Below are positions 1 through 8,388 of a DNA stretch of 64,000 nt, piece after piece. The DNA lies in NCBI GenBank assembly GCA_963743785.1, contig CAVURD010000004.1:479681-543680 (forward strand). Direction: 5' to 3'. Within the stretch, counting starts at the first letter, position 1, and the number at the start of each line of letters is the position of its first letter. Source of the DNA: Bog-473 sp963743785 (GTDB lineage: Bacteria > Actinomycetota > Acidimicrobiia > Acidimicrobiales > RAAP-2). The notes under the pieces were generated by a model. That model worked only from the letters and a program-made list of their open reading frames with translations, made no database searches and was not told the DNA's origin. Made by a program: the position numbers and the translations under genes.

Positions 1-18
1 GGGTCGGGTCGGTATCGG

Positions 19-1443
19 TCACCGCGGCGCTCCTGCCAGGTGATGGTCGTAGGCGTCGTCGCCGACCCTGACGGCGTGGAGGTCCGGCCCCTCCGCGGCG
101 ACGATCTCGACATCGAGCAGGTCACCGGCGACGGTGTCGCTGGGGAGACGGACGATGCCGTCGATCTCGGGCGCCTCGTGCACCGTGCGGCCCCGGCCCG
201 GGCTGTCGACCAGCACCTGGCACCGCTGGCCGACCAGCAGGTCCCGCCGGGCCGCCGTGATCCCGTCCTGCATCTCGGCGCACTCGCGGAGGCGTTCGAG
301 GGCCAGTTCGGCCGGCACCTGATCGGGCAGATCGGCCGCATGGGTCCCCACCTCAGGGGAGAACGGGAAGAAGCCAGCCCAATCGAGCTGAGCCTCGTCG
401 AGGAACTCCAGGAGCCGGTCGTGGTCACGCTCGGTCTCGCCCGGGTAACCCAGGATGAAGGAGGAGCGAAAGGTGGCCTGACCGTCGAGGCGGCGGATGT
501 CGGCGATGCGGCGCAGGAAGCGTTCGCCGTCACCCCATCGGCGCATGCGGGCCAGCAGCGGCCGCGAGACGTGCTGGAGGGAGAGGTCGAAGTACGGCAC
601 CCCGGTGGCCACCACCGCCTCGATGAGCTCGTCGGTCAACCCGGACGGGTACAGATACAGCAGCCTCGTGCGGTGGACTCGGGCCGAGACGGCGCGGGTC
701 AGAGCGGCGATGGGCGACCGGCCGGCCTTGACCCGTTCACCCGGTCGGGAACGGTCGCGGCCGTAGGAAGCCAGATCCTGGGCCACCAGCACGATCTCGC
801 GCAACGGCGGCGCGGCGTCACCGTCCGGCGTCGATCCGCCGGCCAGGAGCAACGCCACCTCGGCCATGATCTCGTCGGTGCCCCGCGACCGCTGCTTGCC
901 CCGGAAGGACGGGATGGCGCAGAAGCCGCAGATGCGGTCGCACCCTTCGGCCACCTTGACGTAGGCCCACGGGGCCTCCGACGCCGGGCGGGCCAACTCG
1001 AGCAGATCGAACCCCTTGGTGGGTCGCGGTCCGGACGTGGGCGTGGGCGTGGGCGCGGCGGACAAGGTCACGGGGACCGGGACGGTGACGGGTACGGGGT
1101 GCGGGTGCGGGTGCGGGTCGGCGAAGTCCAGGCCGAAGCCGGCCACCAGGTCCACTTCGGGCAGCGCCTCGGTCAGCTCGTCTCCGTATCGTTCGGCCAT
1201 GCAGCCGGTGACCACCAGGCGAGCCCCGGGTGACCGTTGGTCCGCCAACTCGAGCACGGTCTCGATCGATTCCTGGCGGGCCGACTCGATGAAGGCGCAG
1301 GTGTTGACCACCACCAGGTCGGCCTCAGCCGGCCCGGCGGCGCGCCGATACCCCTGAGCGGCCAACCGCCCCGCCAGCTTGTCCGAGTCAACCTGGTTCT
1401 TCGGACATCCCAAGGTCTGTAACCAGTACCGACCTTCGCCCAC
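19..1443 (-). CDS. rimO: RimO, ribosomal protein S12 methylthiotransferase
   Basis: A radical-SAM enzyme of 474 residues expected to methylthiolate the conserved aspartate of ribosomal protein S12. The N-terminal UPF0004 domain shows cluster cysteines C13, C49 and C81; the radical-SAM CxxxCxxC motif is C168-C172-C175 in EGCDRICGFCAIP; a TRAM-like domain ends the protein. RimO is favoured over MiaB by the N-terminal LQTLGCPKN and FCAIPSFRG motifs. The start is GTG with AAGGAG 6 bases upstream. Residues about 110-142 form a low-complexity insert rich in PH, PV, TP repeats between the first two domains, unusual for the family and encoded by short GTGGGC- and GGGTGC-type repeats. tRNA-Ser lies directly upstream on the same strand. 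Confidence 0.95.
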   Translation of the reverse strand: MGEGRYWLQTLGCPKNQVDSDKLAGRLAAQGYRRAAGPAEADLVVVNTCAFIESARQESIETVLELADQRSPGARLVVTGCMAERYGDELTEALPEVDLVAGFGLDFADPHPHPHPVPVTVPVPVTLSAAPTPTPTSGPRPTKGFDLLELARPASEAPWAYVKVAEGCDRICGFCAIPSFRGKQRSRGTDEIMAEVALLLAGGSTPDGDAAPPLREIVLVAQDLASYGRDRSRPGERVKAGRSPIAALTRAVSARVHRTRLLYLYPSGLTDELIEAVVATGVPYFDLSLQHVSRPLLARMRRWGDGERFLRRIADIRRLDGQATFRSSFILGYPGETERDHDRLLEFLDEAQLDWAGFFPFSPEVGTHAADLPDQVPAELALERLRECAEMQDGITAARRDLLVGQRCQVLVDSPGRGRTVHEAPEIDGIVRLPSDTVAGDLLDVEIVAAEGPDLHAVRVGDDAYDHHLAGAPR

Positions 1444-1546
1444 GCGCGCTCCTTACAGCCGACCGGGCCCACCACGGTGGCGGGACACGGCAAGTCCGCC
1501 GGGGCGGACCTCTTGGTTCGGGCACATCTGGTACCCGCCCCCGGAG

Positions 1547-1635
1547 CGGAGAGGGAGGGATTTGAACCCTCGGACCCAGTTACCCAGGTCAATTCATTAG
1601 CAGTGAATCCGATTCGGCCGCTCTCGCACCTCTCC
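1547..1635 (-). tRNA. tRNA-Ser(GCU)
   Basis: The minus strand folds as a class II tRNA with a long variable arm. The acceptor stem GGAGAGG pairs with CCTCTCC, the discriminator is G as in serine tRNAs, the T arm contains GGTTCAAATCC and the anticodon loop CTGCTAA gives GCU. CCA is not encoded. Peptide-like readings of the opposite strand here (REGFEPSD) are the usual tRNA shadow. Confidence 0.96.
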
Positions 1636-1811
1636 CGGTGCGCCAAGTGTAGGTCATGAGCGATGCATCACCATTTCCACCGGACAGAGCGGCGAGCCTG
1701 CGAACTGGGTCAATGCAGCGGTGCAGCGCCGTCTGCGGGCGAGACCGCGCAGGTCCTGGAACCGCTACTCCGACGCGGCGACGGCGCAGCCCTTGAGCGC
1801 CGGCACTGCTT

Positions 1812-2852
1812 TCATCGGGCGAGCACGACCTTGATAGCGCCGGTGTCGGCGGCTCGGGCGAACACGTCATAGGCCTCGATCATCTCGTGCAACTTGAAGT
1901 GGTGGGTCGCAAATTGAGCGGCTTCAATCTGGTGGGAAGCCACCAGACGGAGCAGGGTGGGAGTCGAATATGTGTCGACCAGCCCCGTCGTTATGGTCAC
2001 GTCGCGTGTCCACAAGGATTCGAGGTGCAAGGTGACGGGTTTACCGTGCACTCCAATATTGGCCACGTGGCCCCCGGGGCGAACCAACTCCGTGCAGAGT
2101 TGAAAGCTGGCCGGGACCCCGACGGCCTCGATGGCGACGTCGGCACCCAGCCCGCCGGTGAGCCGGTGAACATAGGCGACGGCACCCTCTCGGGAGTTGT
2201 TGAACGTGTGATCGGCCCCAAAACGTTTGGCCGCGTCGAGGCGGGCCTCCGCGAGGTCGATGGCGATCACGTGACTCGGTGAGTACAGCAGTGCCCCGGT
2301 GATGGCTGAGAGCCCGACCGGGCCGGCTCCGACCACCGCGACGGTGTCGCCGGGCTGGACTCTTCCATTGAGAACTCCCACTTCGTAGGCGGTGGGAAGG
2401 ATGTCGGCCAACATGAGGAGCTCCTCGTCACTGGCACCATCGGGCAGGCGATACGTCGAGGTGTCGGCAAAGGGCACACGAACGTATTCAGCTTGGGTGC
2501 CGTCGATCAAGTGGCCGAGGATCCAGCCACCCCCGCCGAGGCATTGGCCGTAGTGCCCTTCCCGGCAGAATCGACAGGCTCCGCAAGCCGAGATGCACGA
2601 CACGAGCACCCGGTCACCGGCGGAAAGAGTCTTGACACCGGTGCCGACCTCTTCAATGGTGCCCACGGCCTCGTGGCCGAGGATTCGCCCCACCGTGACC
2701 TCGGGCGTGTCGCCTTTCAAGATGTGCAAGTCAGACCCGCAGATCGTGGTGACGTCAATTCTCACGATGGCGTCGGTGTCCTCCCGCAGGGACGGGTGCG
2801 GCACTTCTTCCCATGCTTTAGATCCGGGGCCCTTGTAGACGAGTGCTTTCAT
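1812..2852 (-). CDS. zinc-dependent alcohol dehydrogenase (MDR superfamily)
   Basis: A 346-residue NAD(P)-dependent medium-chain dehydrogenase. Catalytic zinc ligands are C38 (ICGSD) and H60-E61 (GHE); the four-cysteine structural zinc lobe is C90, C93, C96 and C104; the Rossmann glycine motif VGAGPVG follows near residue 175. The SD TAGGAG precedes the ATG. The closest family type by motif is the isopropanol/threonine-dehydrogenase-like branch of zinc alcohol dehydrogenases; the natural substrate cannot be told from sequence. It stands alone between tRNA-Ser and a PPOX gene, near the DosR/DosS-like pair, so a redox or hypoxia role is possible but only inferred. Confidence 0.9.
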   Translation of the reverse strand: MKALVYKGPGSKAWEEVPHPSLREDTDAIVRIDVTTICGSDLHILKGDTPEVTVGRILGHEAVGTIEEVGTGVKTLSAGDRVLVSCISACGACRFCREGHYGQCLGGGGWILGHLIDGTQAEYVRVPFADTSTYRLPDGASDEELLMLADILPTAYEVGVLNGRVQPGDTVAVVGAGPVGLSAITGALLYSPSHVIAIDLAEARLDAAKRFGADHTFNNSREGAVAYVHRLTGGLGADVAIEAVGVPASFQLCTELVRPGGHVANIGVHGKPVTLHLESLWTRDVTITTGLVDTYSTPTLLRLVASHQIEAAQFATHHFKLHEMIEAYDVFARAADTGAIKVVLAR

Positions 2853-2932
2853 GGGTGCATCTCCTATGTCTTGAAACCCACACTGCGTTTGAGCGTGGGA
2901 GATCTACGAGCCGAGACTTCTCGGCTTGCTGG

Positions 2933-3637
2933 CTATGTCGCGATAGGCCTGAGTGGGCCTTGCACGCCGTATGGGGGCGTTTCCTGGACGATGACGCGGC
3001 CCGAGATCTGACAGATGGTGATCCCCATGAGGACATCGCGTGAACCACCGGCCCAGGGTTCGACATCGAGCGTTGCCACCTGACGCCGACCAATCGGATC
3101 TTCGATTCGATGGGGGGTGCCGCTCACCAGCACGCTCCATCCGGCGCTCATGGCGTCATCGATGCGATCGACTTCAAAGCCAACCGTTTCGTTGGTCTCA
3201 ACTCCAGAGGCCATCGATTCATCGGTACGAAAGACGACGTCGCCGTTGTCGGTGGCGAAGTTCACGGGCAGGGCCACCGGGCCCCGGGCAGTCGAATAGA
3301 CCACTCGTCCGACCCCGCCGGACGACAAGCGCTCTTGGCACAGATCAGGGGAGAGGACTTCGAGTACGGGATGGACACCGGCACGGCCGCTGCCAGGGGA
3401 TCGATCGACTTCACCGCCGGCGAGAGCGGTCGCGGTGGTACCCAAGGAATCGGCAAGCCGCACAACAGCTCCGGCGGGCAACGAAACCGAGGGGCTCGAC
3501 TTGAGATTTTCCAGGTATCCAACGTCCATGCCGGTGAGTTTGGCCAGGTCCTCGGTGCTCAGTCCGAGTTCCGATTGGCGATGGTCAACCCGGCGAGCGA
3601 AGTCACCGGTGGAGGCGGCAACCGGGCGCACCGTCAT
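2933..3637 (-). CDS. helix-turn-helix plus pyridoxamine 5'-phosphate oxidase-like flavin-binding protein
   Basis: A 234-residue two-domain protein. Residues about 10-75 form an XRE-type helix-turn-helix (ELGLSTEDLAKLTGMDVGYL), and residues about 90-225 are a split-barrel PPOX domain (GRVVYSTARGPVALPVNFA, then DDAMSAGWSVLVSGTPH). Such proteins bind flavin or F420 and are common in actinobacterial stress regulons. The fusion to an HTH suggests a flavin-responsive regulator or a DNA-tethered oxidoreductase. Its ATG overlaps the stop of the upstream small gene by 4 bases (ATGA), so translation is probably coupled. Confidence 0.85.
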   Translation of the reverse strand: MTVRPVAASTGDFARRVDHRQSELGLSTEDLAKLTGMDVGYLENLKSSPSVSLPAGAVVRLADSLGTTATALAGGEVDRSPGSGRAGVHPVLEVLSPDLCQERLSSGGVGRVVYSTARGPVALPVNFATDNGDVVFRTDESMASGVETNETVGFEVDRIDDAMSAGWSVLVSGTPHRIEDPIGRRQVATLDVEPWAGGSRDVLMGITICQISGRVIVQETPPYGVQGPLRPIAT

Positions 3638-3831
3638 TTCTCGCTTCCCGTGGTCTTCTCGACTTCAACATTCAGCGGACCACTGAAGCGATTGGCGAGC
3701 GAGGGCAGAAGCACCGTCGTCATGACGGTCGTGCACGGAGCAGCGATGGCGAAGTTGATGGAAGTCCGAGACTGTTTCGCTCCGTCGCGCCATCCTTCAT
3801 CTGTGTCGGAAGTTGATTGAACCGAGATCAT
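3634..3831 (-). CDS. small hypothetical protein upstream of the PPOX gene
   Basis: About 65 residues from ATG 3831, with one moderately hydrophobic stretch (INFAIAAPCTTVMTTVLL). No family is recognised. The main support is the ATGA overlap with the downstream PPOX start. A longer reading from 3882 would run through the inverted half-sites at 3859-3882 and is less likely. Confidence 0.3.
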   Translation of the reverse strand: MISVQSTSDTDEGWRDGAKQSRTSINFAIAAPCTTVMTTVLLPSLANRFSGPLNVEVEKTTGSEK

Positions 3832-3858
3832 GGAACCAGTCTGACCAGACGCGGGGCG

Positions 3859-3882
3859 TCGGGACAGGGTCGAAAGTCCCAA
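3859..3882. promoter_or_regulatory. candidate DosR-box-like half-sites, atypical spacing
   Basis: TCGGGAC (3859-3865) and AGTCCCAA (3875-3882) closely match the two halves of the mycobacterial DosR box TTSGGGACTWWAGTCCCSAA. The gap between GGGAC and GTCCC is 10 bases instead of 4. The site lies between the divergent PPOX operon and the membrane-protein gene at 4059. Half-site identity is seen; function is inferred. Confidence 0.35.
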
Positions 3883-4058
3883 GGCTGGCTCCCGAACGGG
3901 ATCGGGTCATTCCCGCCATGGAGATTGGCGCGAACGGCCACACCGAAAGCCATGACCGACAGATCGTGATCTGGGCCGATGCCGATGACGTTCGGCCCTA
4001 GCGGACGAGGTAGTCAGAGCGCATGGTGGGGTCCACGAAACCAACAGGAGGAATAGTC

Positions 4059-4676
4059 ATGCAACGTAAAGTCTTCGATTTCATAGCCAGCGCCGGTGGC
4101 GCCGTCATGGTGGTGGTTCTTGTCGTCGCTGGAGGTCTGCTGATGTGGGGCTACAGCTTCACCACCACGAGCGTCCACAACCAGCTAGCCCAACAGCAGA
4201 TCACCTTCCCCACTACGGCGGCCTTTGCTCACGCCAAGGCCGGCACCGAGATCACCCCGGGGATGAGGCCTTACCTACTCAAGTACGCCGGCCAACCGTT
4301 GACCACCGGGGCTCAGGCTGAAGCCTATGCCGACCACTTCATTGCCGTGCACCTGGGTGAAATGCCACTCGGGGGCGTGTACGCCAACGTCAGTGCGGCT
4401 TCTCGGGCCAACCCCACGAACAAGGCTCTCGCGGCTGAGGTTCAGACCTCATTTCAAGGCACGACGTTGCGAGGTCTGCTGCTTGAGGCCTACGCGTTCT
4501 CAGAGTTTGGTTTGATCGCTCTGTGGGGAGCAATCGCCTCCTTCGTGCTGGCTGCGCTCATGGCGATCCTGGTTGGATTTGGGATCTGGCACGCGCGGCG
4601 CACTCCGGAGGACACCGAGATTCTGGTGCACTCGGAGCCAGAGCCCGAGCCCGAGCGTGAGCTGGTCACGGTCTAG
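4059..4676 (+). CDS. two-pass membrane protein of unknown function
   Basis: A 205-residue protein with a membrane segment near residues 12-33 and a second near 150-178, an extracytoplasmic domain of about 115 residues between them, and an acidic Glu-Pro repeat near the C-terminus (SEPEPEPERE). The start ATG 4059 follows a strong AGGAGG 7 bases upstream; an upstream in-frame ATG at 4023 lacks this. No named family is recognised. Its neighbours (PPOX, DosR/DosS-like pair) suggest a stress-related envelope role, by context only. Confidence 0.8.
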   Translation: MQRKVFDFIASAGGAVMVVVLVVAGGLLMWGYSFTTTSVHNQLAQQQITFPTTAAFAHAKAGTEITPGMRPYLLKYAGQPLTTGAQAEAYADHFIAVHLGEMPLGGVYANVSAASRANPTNKALAAEVQTSFQGTTLRGLLLEAYAFSEFGLIALWGAIASFVLAALMAILVGFGIWHARRTPEDTEILVHSEPEPEPERELVTV

Positions 4677-5147
4677 TCCATCACCGCAACGACACATCAA
4701 AACAAGCGCCCCTCTGCCCGGTGCCGCCATCCGGTGGCCCGGGCAGGGTCGCGCCCAGCAGCTCGTGCAGCGGATGTGGTGAATGTGGTAGGGGTGGTAG
4801 TGGTGGCGATCGGCACCTGCCAGGACGATCTCGATGTCGCCGAATCAGAGATGCCCCCGCCAGCGGAATGGAGGGCCGTCCATTCCGCTGGCCTGGCGGC
4901 GAATCCCCGGTCGTCCCCCTTGGCCCTTCTCCCCACCCTTTCCAGGGCTCTCGAAGGTATGGGTCCTGATATGCCTGAGTTGCCTGATGTCCCAGGTGTC
5001 CTCGTGGGCGGCTCCGAAACGCCCGAGTCCAAACTCCAAAACGGCGGGCTCCCCCGGCCAGCCACCGTGCGTCCCACTCGCAGTGTCCAGAGAGGAAGGG
5101 GAAGTTCGCCTCTATCCGGTCCGTGGGCGCTGGTCCATGCTGGATGG
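4677..5147. other. intergenic stretch without a convincing gene
   Basis: About 470 bases. Open frames here have no family resemblance. The only structure seen is the strong hairpin at 4859-4892. Confidence 0.6.
4859..4892. repeat. perfect 14-bp inverted repeat, 6-base loop
   Basis: GCCAGCGGAATGGA, then GGGCCG, then TCCATTCCGCTGGC. There is no T tract, and the nearest upstream gene ends about 180 bases earlier. It could be a factor-independent terminator variant, a REP-like element or an RNA-processing hairpin. Confidence 0.7.
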
Positions 5148-5480
5148 ATGTCGATGTACGTCGAACTCCTCTCGGCCGCCCTTGCTCGCGGCGATCGAGG
5201 GCAGATGAACGTCGATGCCGTGCACGCATCGGCTGTGATGTGCCGCTCGTGGATGCTCGCATCGAGAATGCGAGGGGATCGTTCAGCGGAACGGGAACTC
5301 GCCACAGAAGTTGACTATGACCGTTCGCTGATCAACCTGTGTAGGGCTCTGGGCATCCCGGCCGATTCGACTGGTTTCGCTCAGCCCGCACCCGAAAGGG
5401 CGCGCCTTGAAAAAGCGCTCGACGAAGCGGGTCAAGACCTGACGAGCAGCGGCGGAAGCGGATCGGACCGGACCAGTTAG
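5148..5480 (+). CDS. hypothetical protein
   Basis: About 110 residues from ATG 5148 (alternative ATG 5154). The sequence is mainly helical and charged (HASAVMCRSWMLASRM, then EVDYDRSLINLCRALGIP), reads like coding sequence in third-position GC, and has no recognised family. It converges on the response regulator gene with only 3 bases between stops. Both stop codons sit in a 7-bp direct duplication, GTTAGGA at 5476-5482 and 5483-5489. Confidence 0.55.
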   Translation: MSMYVELLSAALARGDRGQMNVDAVHASAVMCRSWMLASRMRGDRSAERELATEVDYDRSLINLCRALGIPADSTGFAQPAPERARLEKALDEAGQDLTSSGGSGSDRTS

Positions 5481-5483
5481 GAG

Positions 5484-6149
5484 TTAGGACACATCGTCAG
5501 CGGCCCCGGTGGGCTTCCCTGCGGGGTGAAGGGCTGAGTAGACAGCTGCTTCGGTTCGGCTGGCCATACCCAGCTTGGCCAGGAGGTTGCTGACATAGTT
5601 CTTGACCGTTTTCTCGGCCAGAAACATCTCCTCGCCAATTTGGCGGTTGGTGTGACCATCGGTGATGAGATCCAAGATCCGGCGTTCTTGGGCGGAAAGC
5701 CCACGGAGCAAAGAGTCCTCTTCGGGAGCCTTTTTGATTCGCTCGACCACCCTTGCCACGGCACGAGGGTCCATGAGGGAGATGCCGGCGGCAACTTTCT
5801 TGACGTCCTCGACGAGCTCGCCGGCTCGGATTCGTTTGAGAACGTAGCCCGACGCTCCGGCCATCACGCTGGCGTAGAGAGCTTCATCGTCCGCGTAGCT
5901 GGTCAACATGAGGCAGGCCAGCTCGGGCTGAGCCGACAACAGGTCTCGGCAGACCTCGATGCCGCTGCCGTCCTCGAGCCTGACGTCCAAGATTGCGACA
6001 TCAGGCTTGGCCAACGGAACCCGCGTCAGAGCCTCGGCCGCAGTTGATGCTTCGCCGACCACTTCGATCTCGTCGTCAATTTCGAGCAGTGATCGGACGC
6101 CCTGTCGGACCACCTCGTGATCGTCGAGGAGAAATACCCGAATGGCCAC
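5484..6149 (-). CDS. DosR/DevR-like NarL-family response regulator
   Basis: 221 residues. The receiver domain has the acidic pair D9-D10, phospho-acceptor D55 (AILDVRL), T83/S84 and K105. The C-terminal LuxR-type HTH contains FLAEKTVKNYVSNLLAKLGM, almost the same as the DosR/DevR recognition region of Mycobacterium. I chose GTG 6149 because the receiver fold begins there (AIRVFLLDDHE); longer readings run antisense into the sensor gene. It is divergent from the sensor kinase gene, 48 bases away, unlike the co-directional mycobacterial devR-devS operon. Confidence 0.92.
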   Translation of the reverse strand: MAIRVFLLDDHEVVRQGVRSLLEIDDEIEVVGEASTAAEALTRVPLAKPDVAILDVRLEDGSGIEVCRDLLSAQPELACLMLTSYADDEALYASVMAGASGYVLKRIRAGELVEDVKKVAAGISLMDPRAVARVVERIKKAPEEDSLLRGLSAQERRILDLITDGHTNRQIGEEMFLAEKTVKNYVSNLLAKLGMASRTEAAVYSALHPAGKPTGAADDVS

Positions 6150-6197
6150 GGATCCATTGTGACAGCAAAAGACCATTTTCTGCCGCCGAGGACTCCG

Positions 6198-7382
6198 ATG
6201 ACGACGCGCCACGGCGGAGCGGCATCGGTCCTGGGTACGATTCTGCCAGTGCCGTATCGAAGGATAAATGACGCTGCCAAACTTCAGCGATTGGTGGCGG
6301 CCATCCTTATGATCGAAGCCGATGTCGACCTCCCTGAATTGCTTCGCCACCTGGTTGAGGAGGCGCGCGATCTGGTCGGGGCCCGCTTCGGGGCGCTCGG
6401 GGTCCTGAACGAGGCCCGCACAGCCCTGGACCAGTTTGTGACGGTCGGACTGAGCGACGAGGAGGAAGGGCAGATCGGGGCCCGGCCTACCGGGCGGGGG
6501 GTCCTTGGACTCCTCATCACCGATCCCGCAGCTCTCCGCTTGGATGATCTTCGCTCCCATCCCGACAGCTACGGGTACCCGGCTCATCACCCTCCGATGG
6601 ATTCGTTTCTCGGAGTTCCCGTAAGGGTCAGAGGACAGGTCTATGGGAATCTCTACCTGACCGACAAAGTGAACGCCGACGCCTTCAGCGAAGAGGACGA
6701 GTTCATGGTGGGGGCGCTGGCCCTGGCCGCTGGCGTGGCGATTGAGAACAATCGACTCAACGCGACGGTGAGCCTGCTGCGCATGTTGGAAGACCGAGAC
6801 CGGATCGCCCGTGACCTTCACGACCAGGTCATCCAACGCATTTTCGCCGTCGGCATCTCGCTCCAAGGCGCCACCCGGATCGGGGGGCCCGTCGAGATCG
6901 TCGACCGTGTCAACCAGGCGGTCGACGATCTCGACGCCACCATCGACCAGATCCGAACAGCTATCTTCGACCTCGAAGACGGGCTAGGAGACCGGGGACT
7001 ACGTCGCAGCATCCTCGACTTATCCACCCAGATGACCCAACTACTCGGATTTCGCCCTCAGGTCAGCTTTCATGGGCCGGTCGAGGGTGCGGTCTCCCAG
7101 CGGGTGGCTGACCATGCGCTGGCGGTCCTACGCGAGGCACTCACCAATGTGAGCAAGCACGCGCACGCCACTCAAGTTCATGTCGGGGTCACTCTCGGCG
7201 AGGAGTTGCGGATTGAAGTGACTGACAATGGGGTAGGCGCAAAGGTGCGGGAAAGTGGCGCCACGGGCCAGGGAAGGGGACTGAGAAACCTGCGCAACCG
7301 GGCCGAGAGGCTTGGCGGCAGCCTCGAGGTTGAAGAATCCGATGAGGCCGGGACGCATCTCGTCTGGCGCGTGCCTTGCTAA
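6198..7382 (+). CDS. GAF-domain sensor histidine kinase, DosS/DevS-like
   Basis: 394 residues with one GAF domain (about 40-185; SFLGVPVRVRGQVYGNLYLT is typical of DevS GAF domains), a HisKA_3 dimerisation segment with H208 in RDLHDQVIQRIFAVG, and a HATPase_c domain with N box LREALTNVSKHAHA, DNGVG and GLRNLRNRAERLGG. Mycobacterial DosS has two GAF domains; this has one, so heme sensing is unproven. ATG 6198 is preferred: upstream starts would nearly touch the divergent regulator gene. The pair presumably forms one phosphorelay. Confidence 0.92.
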   Translation: MTTRHGGAASVLGTILPVPYRRINDAAKLQRLVAAILMIEADVDLPELLRHLVEEARDLVGARFGALGVLNEARTALDQFVTVGLSDEEEGQIGARPTGRGVLGLLITDPAALRLDDLRSHPDSYGYPAHHPPMDSFLGVPVRVRGQVYGNLYLTDKVNADAFSEEDEFMVGALALAAGVAIENNRLNATVSLLRMLEDRDRIARDLHDQVIQRIFAVGISLQGATRIGGPVEIVDRVNQAVDDLDATIDQIRTAIFDLEDGLGDRGLRRSILDLSTQMTQLLGFRPQVSFHGPVEGAVSQRVADHALAVLREALTNVSKHAHATQVHVGVTLGEELRIEVTDNGVGAKVRESGATGQGRGLRNLRNRAERLGGSLEVEESDEAGTHLVWRVPC

Positions 7383-7531
7383 CCAGGCTGTGTCGCCCAT
7401 CGAGATCGCCATGCGGGCCAAATTGGCCCCAGGGGCAATCACCGAGTCGGCGCAAGGCATGAGCCGCTGACCATGGTGGCCGTCTGGGTCGCGCTCGTTC
7501 CCGTGGCCCAGCCGCGGACTGTATTGCTTGA

Positions 7532-7551
7532 ATGGGGTCCTTCGTCCCTAT
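7532..7551 (+). promoter_or_regulatory. candidate DosR-like box upstream of the GNAT gene
   Basis: GGGTC-CTTC-GTCCC (7535-7548) has the same half-site spacing as the DosR consensus core GGGAC-TWWA-GTCCC, with one mismatch in the left half and one at each end of the spacer. It lies about 50 bases before the GNAT start. A separate perfect palindrome, GGGCCAA-A-TTGGCCC, sits at 7415-7429, just after the sensor kinase gene. Confidence 0.35.
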
Positions 7552-7596
7552 CGCAGGCCGTCCTTTCGCGCCACGATGGGGAAGGAGGTGATTGAA

Positions 7597-8388
7597 GTGA
7601 CCCATCTGAACGACGTCACCATCCCTCGCGAGAACCACATCCACGTGGCATTCGGGAGTGATGGCTCGCGCTGGGCTGGTCGCGCTGGTCGCGTTGGCTC
7701 GCCTTCCAGTTCCACTGAGTTCATCGACGCCGAGGAGTTCAGGTCAAGCCCAGACCACTCTTGTTCATTGCCCCCGAACTACCCGATGGGATTCGACAAT
7801 GACGTTGTGTGCTCGGGGAACATCACCATTCACATCCGACCCATCCGACCCGACGATGCCCCGCGACTGGCGGCGTTCCATCGTCACTTGGCCCCTCGCT
7901 CGATCTATCTGAGGTTCTTCTCTTTCCATCCGTATCTCTCGGACCGCGAGCTCGAGACTTTCACGTGCGTCGACTATGAAGACCGATTGGCACTCGTGGC
8001 CGAACTCGATGGTCAGTTGGTTGCGGTGGGTCGGTACGATCGCACACCTGACAGCACCGAGGCTGAGGTGGCCTTCGTGGTGGCTGACGATTTCCAGCGC
8101 CATGGAATCGGCGGGCTGTTGCTCGACGAGCTGGCTCGGGCCGCCCTGGAGAGGGGTATCACGACCTTTGTGGCGGACACCCTGCAAGAGAATCACGCCA
8201 TGCTCGATGTCTTCTTTCATTCTGGGTTCCTCGTTTCGACGGGGTGTGAGTACGGCACATTGACGCTTCGCTTCCCGATCGAACCGACCGAGGCGTATTG
8301 GGCGGCGGTTGACTGGCGGAAGAAACTGCGCCAGGAGCCAAAGTCAGTATTTCGACCAGCGCTTTGCGCGCAGCGCGATCAATGCTGA
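7597..8388 (+). CDS. GNAT-family N-acetyltransferase
   Basis: 263 residues. The GNAT fold occupies about residues 75-240 (IHIRPIRPDDAPRLAAFHRH at its start; the acetyl-CoA loop region is VADDFQRHGIGGLLLDEL). A preceding stretch of about 70 residues is not recognised. The start is GTG 7597, set by a near-perfect SD GAAGGAGGTGATT eight bases upstream. The gene overlaps the following deacetylase-family gene by 7 bases, so an acetyltransferase and a deacetylase-fold enzyme are translationally coupled. This pairing suggests reversible acylation of a protein or small molecule; that is inference. Confidence 0.88.
   Translation: MTHLNDVTIPRENHIHVAFGSDGSRWAGRAGRVGSPSSSTEFIDAEEFRSSPDHSCSLPPNYPMGFDNDVVCSGNITIHIRPIRPDDAPRLAAFHRHLAPRSIYLRFFSFHPYLSDRELETFTCVDYEDRLALVAELDGQLVAVGRYDRTPDSTEAEVAFVVADDFQRHGIGGLLLDELARAALERGITTFVADTLQENHAMLDVFFHSGFLVSTGCEYGTLTLRFPIEPTEAYWAAVDWRKKLRQEPKSVFRPALCAQRDQC

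Noticed and set aside
1379..1660. Plus-strand frames over tRNA-Ser(GCU) with REGFEPSDP-like peptides
   Set aside because: A well-known false protein produced by translating the antisense of a tRNA.
5484..6866. Response regulator reading extended to 460 residues
   Set aside because: The extension is antisense to the sensor kinase; the receiver fold begins at GTG 6149.
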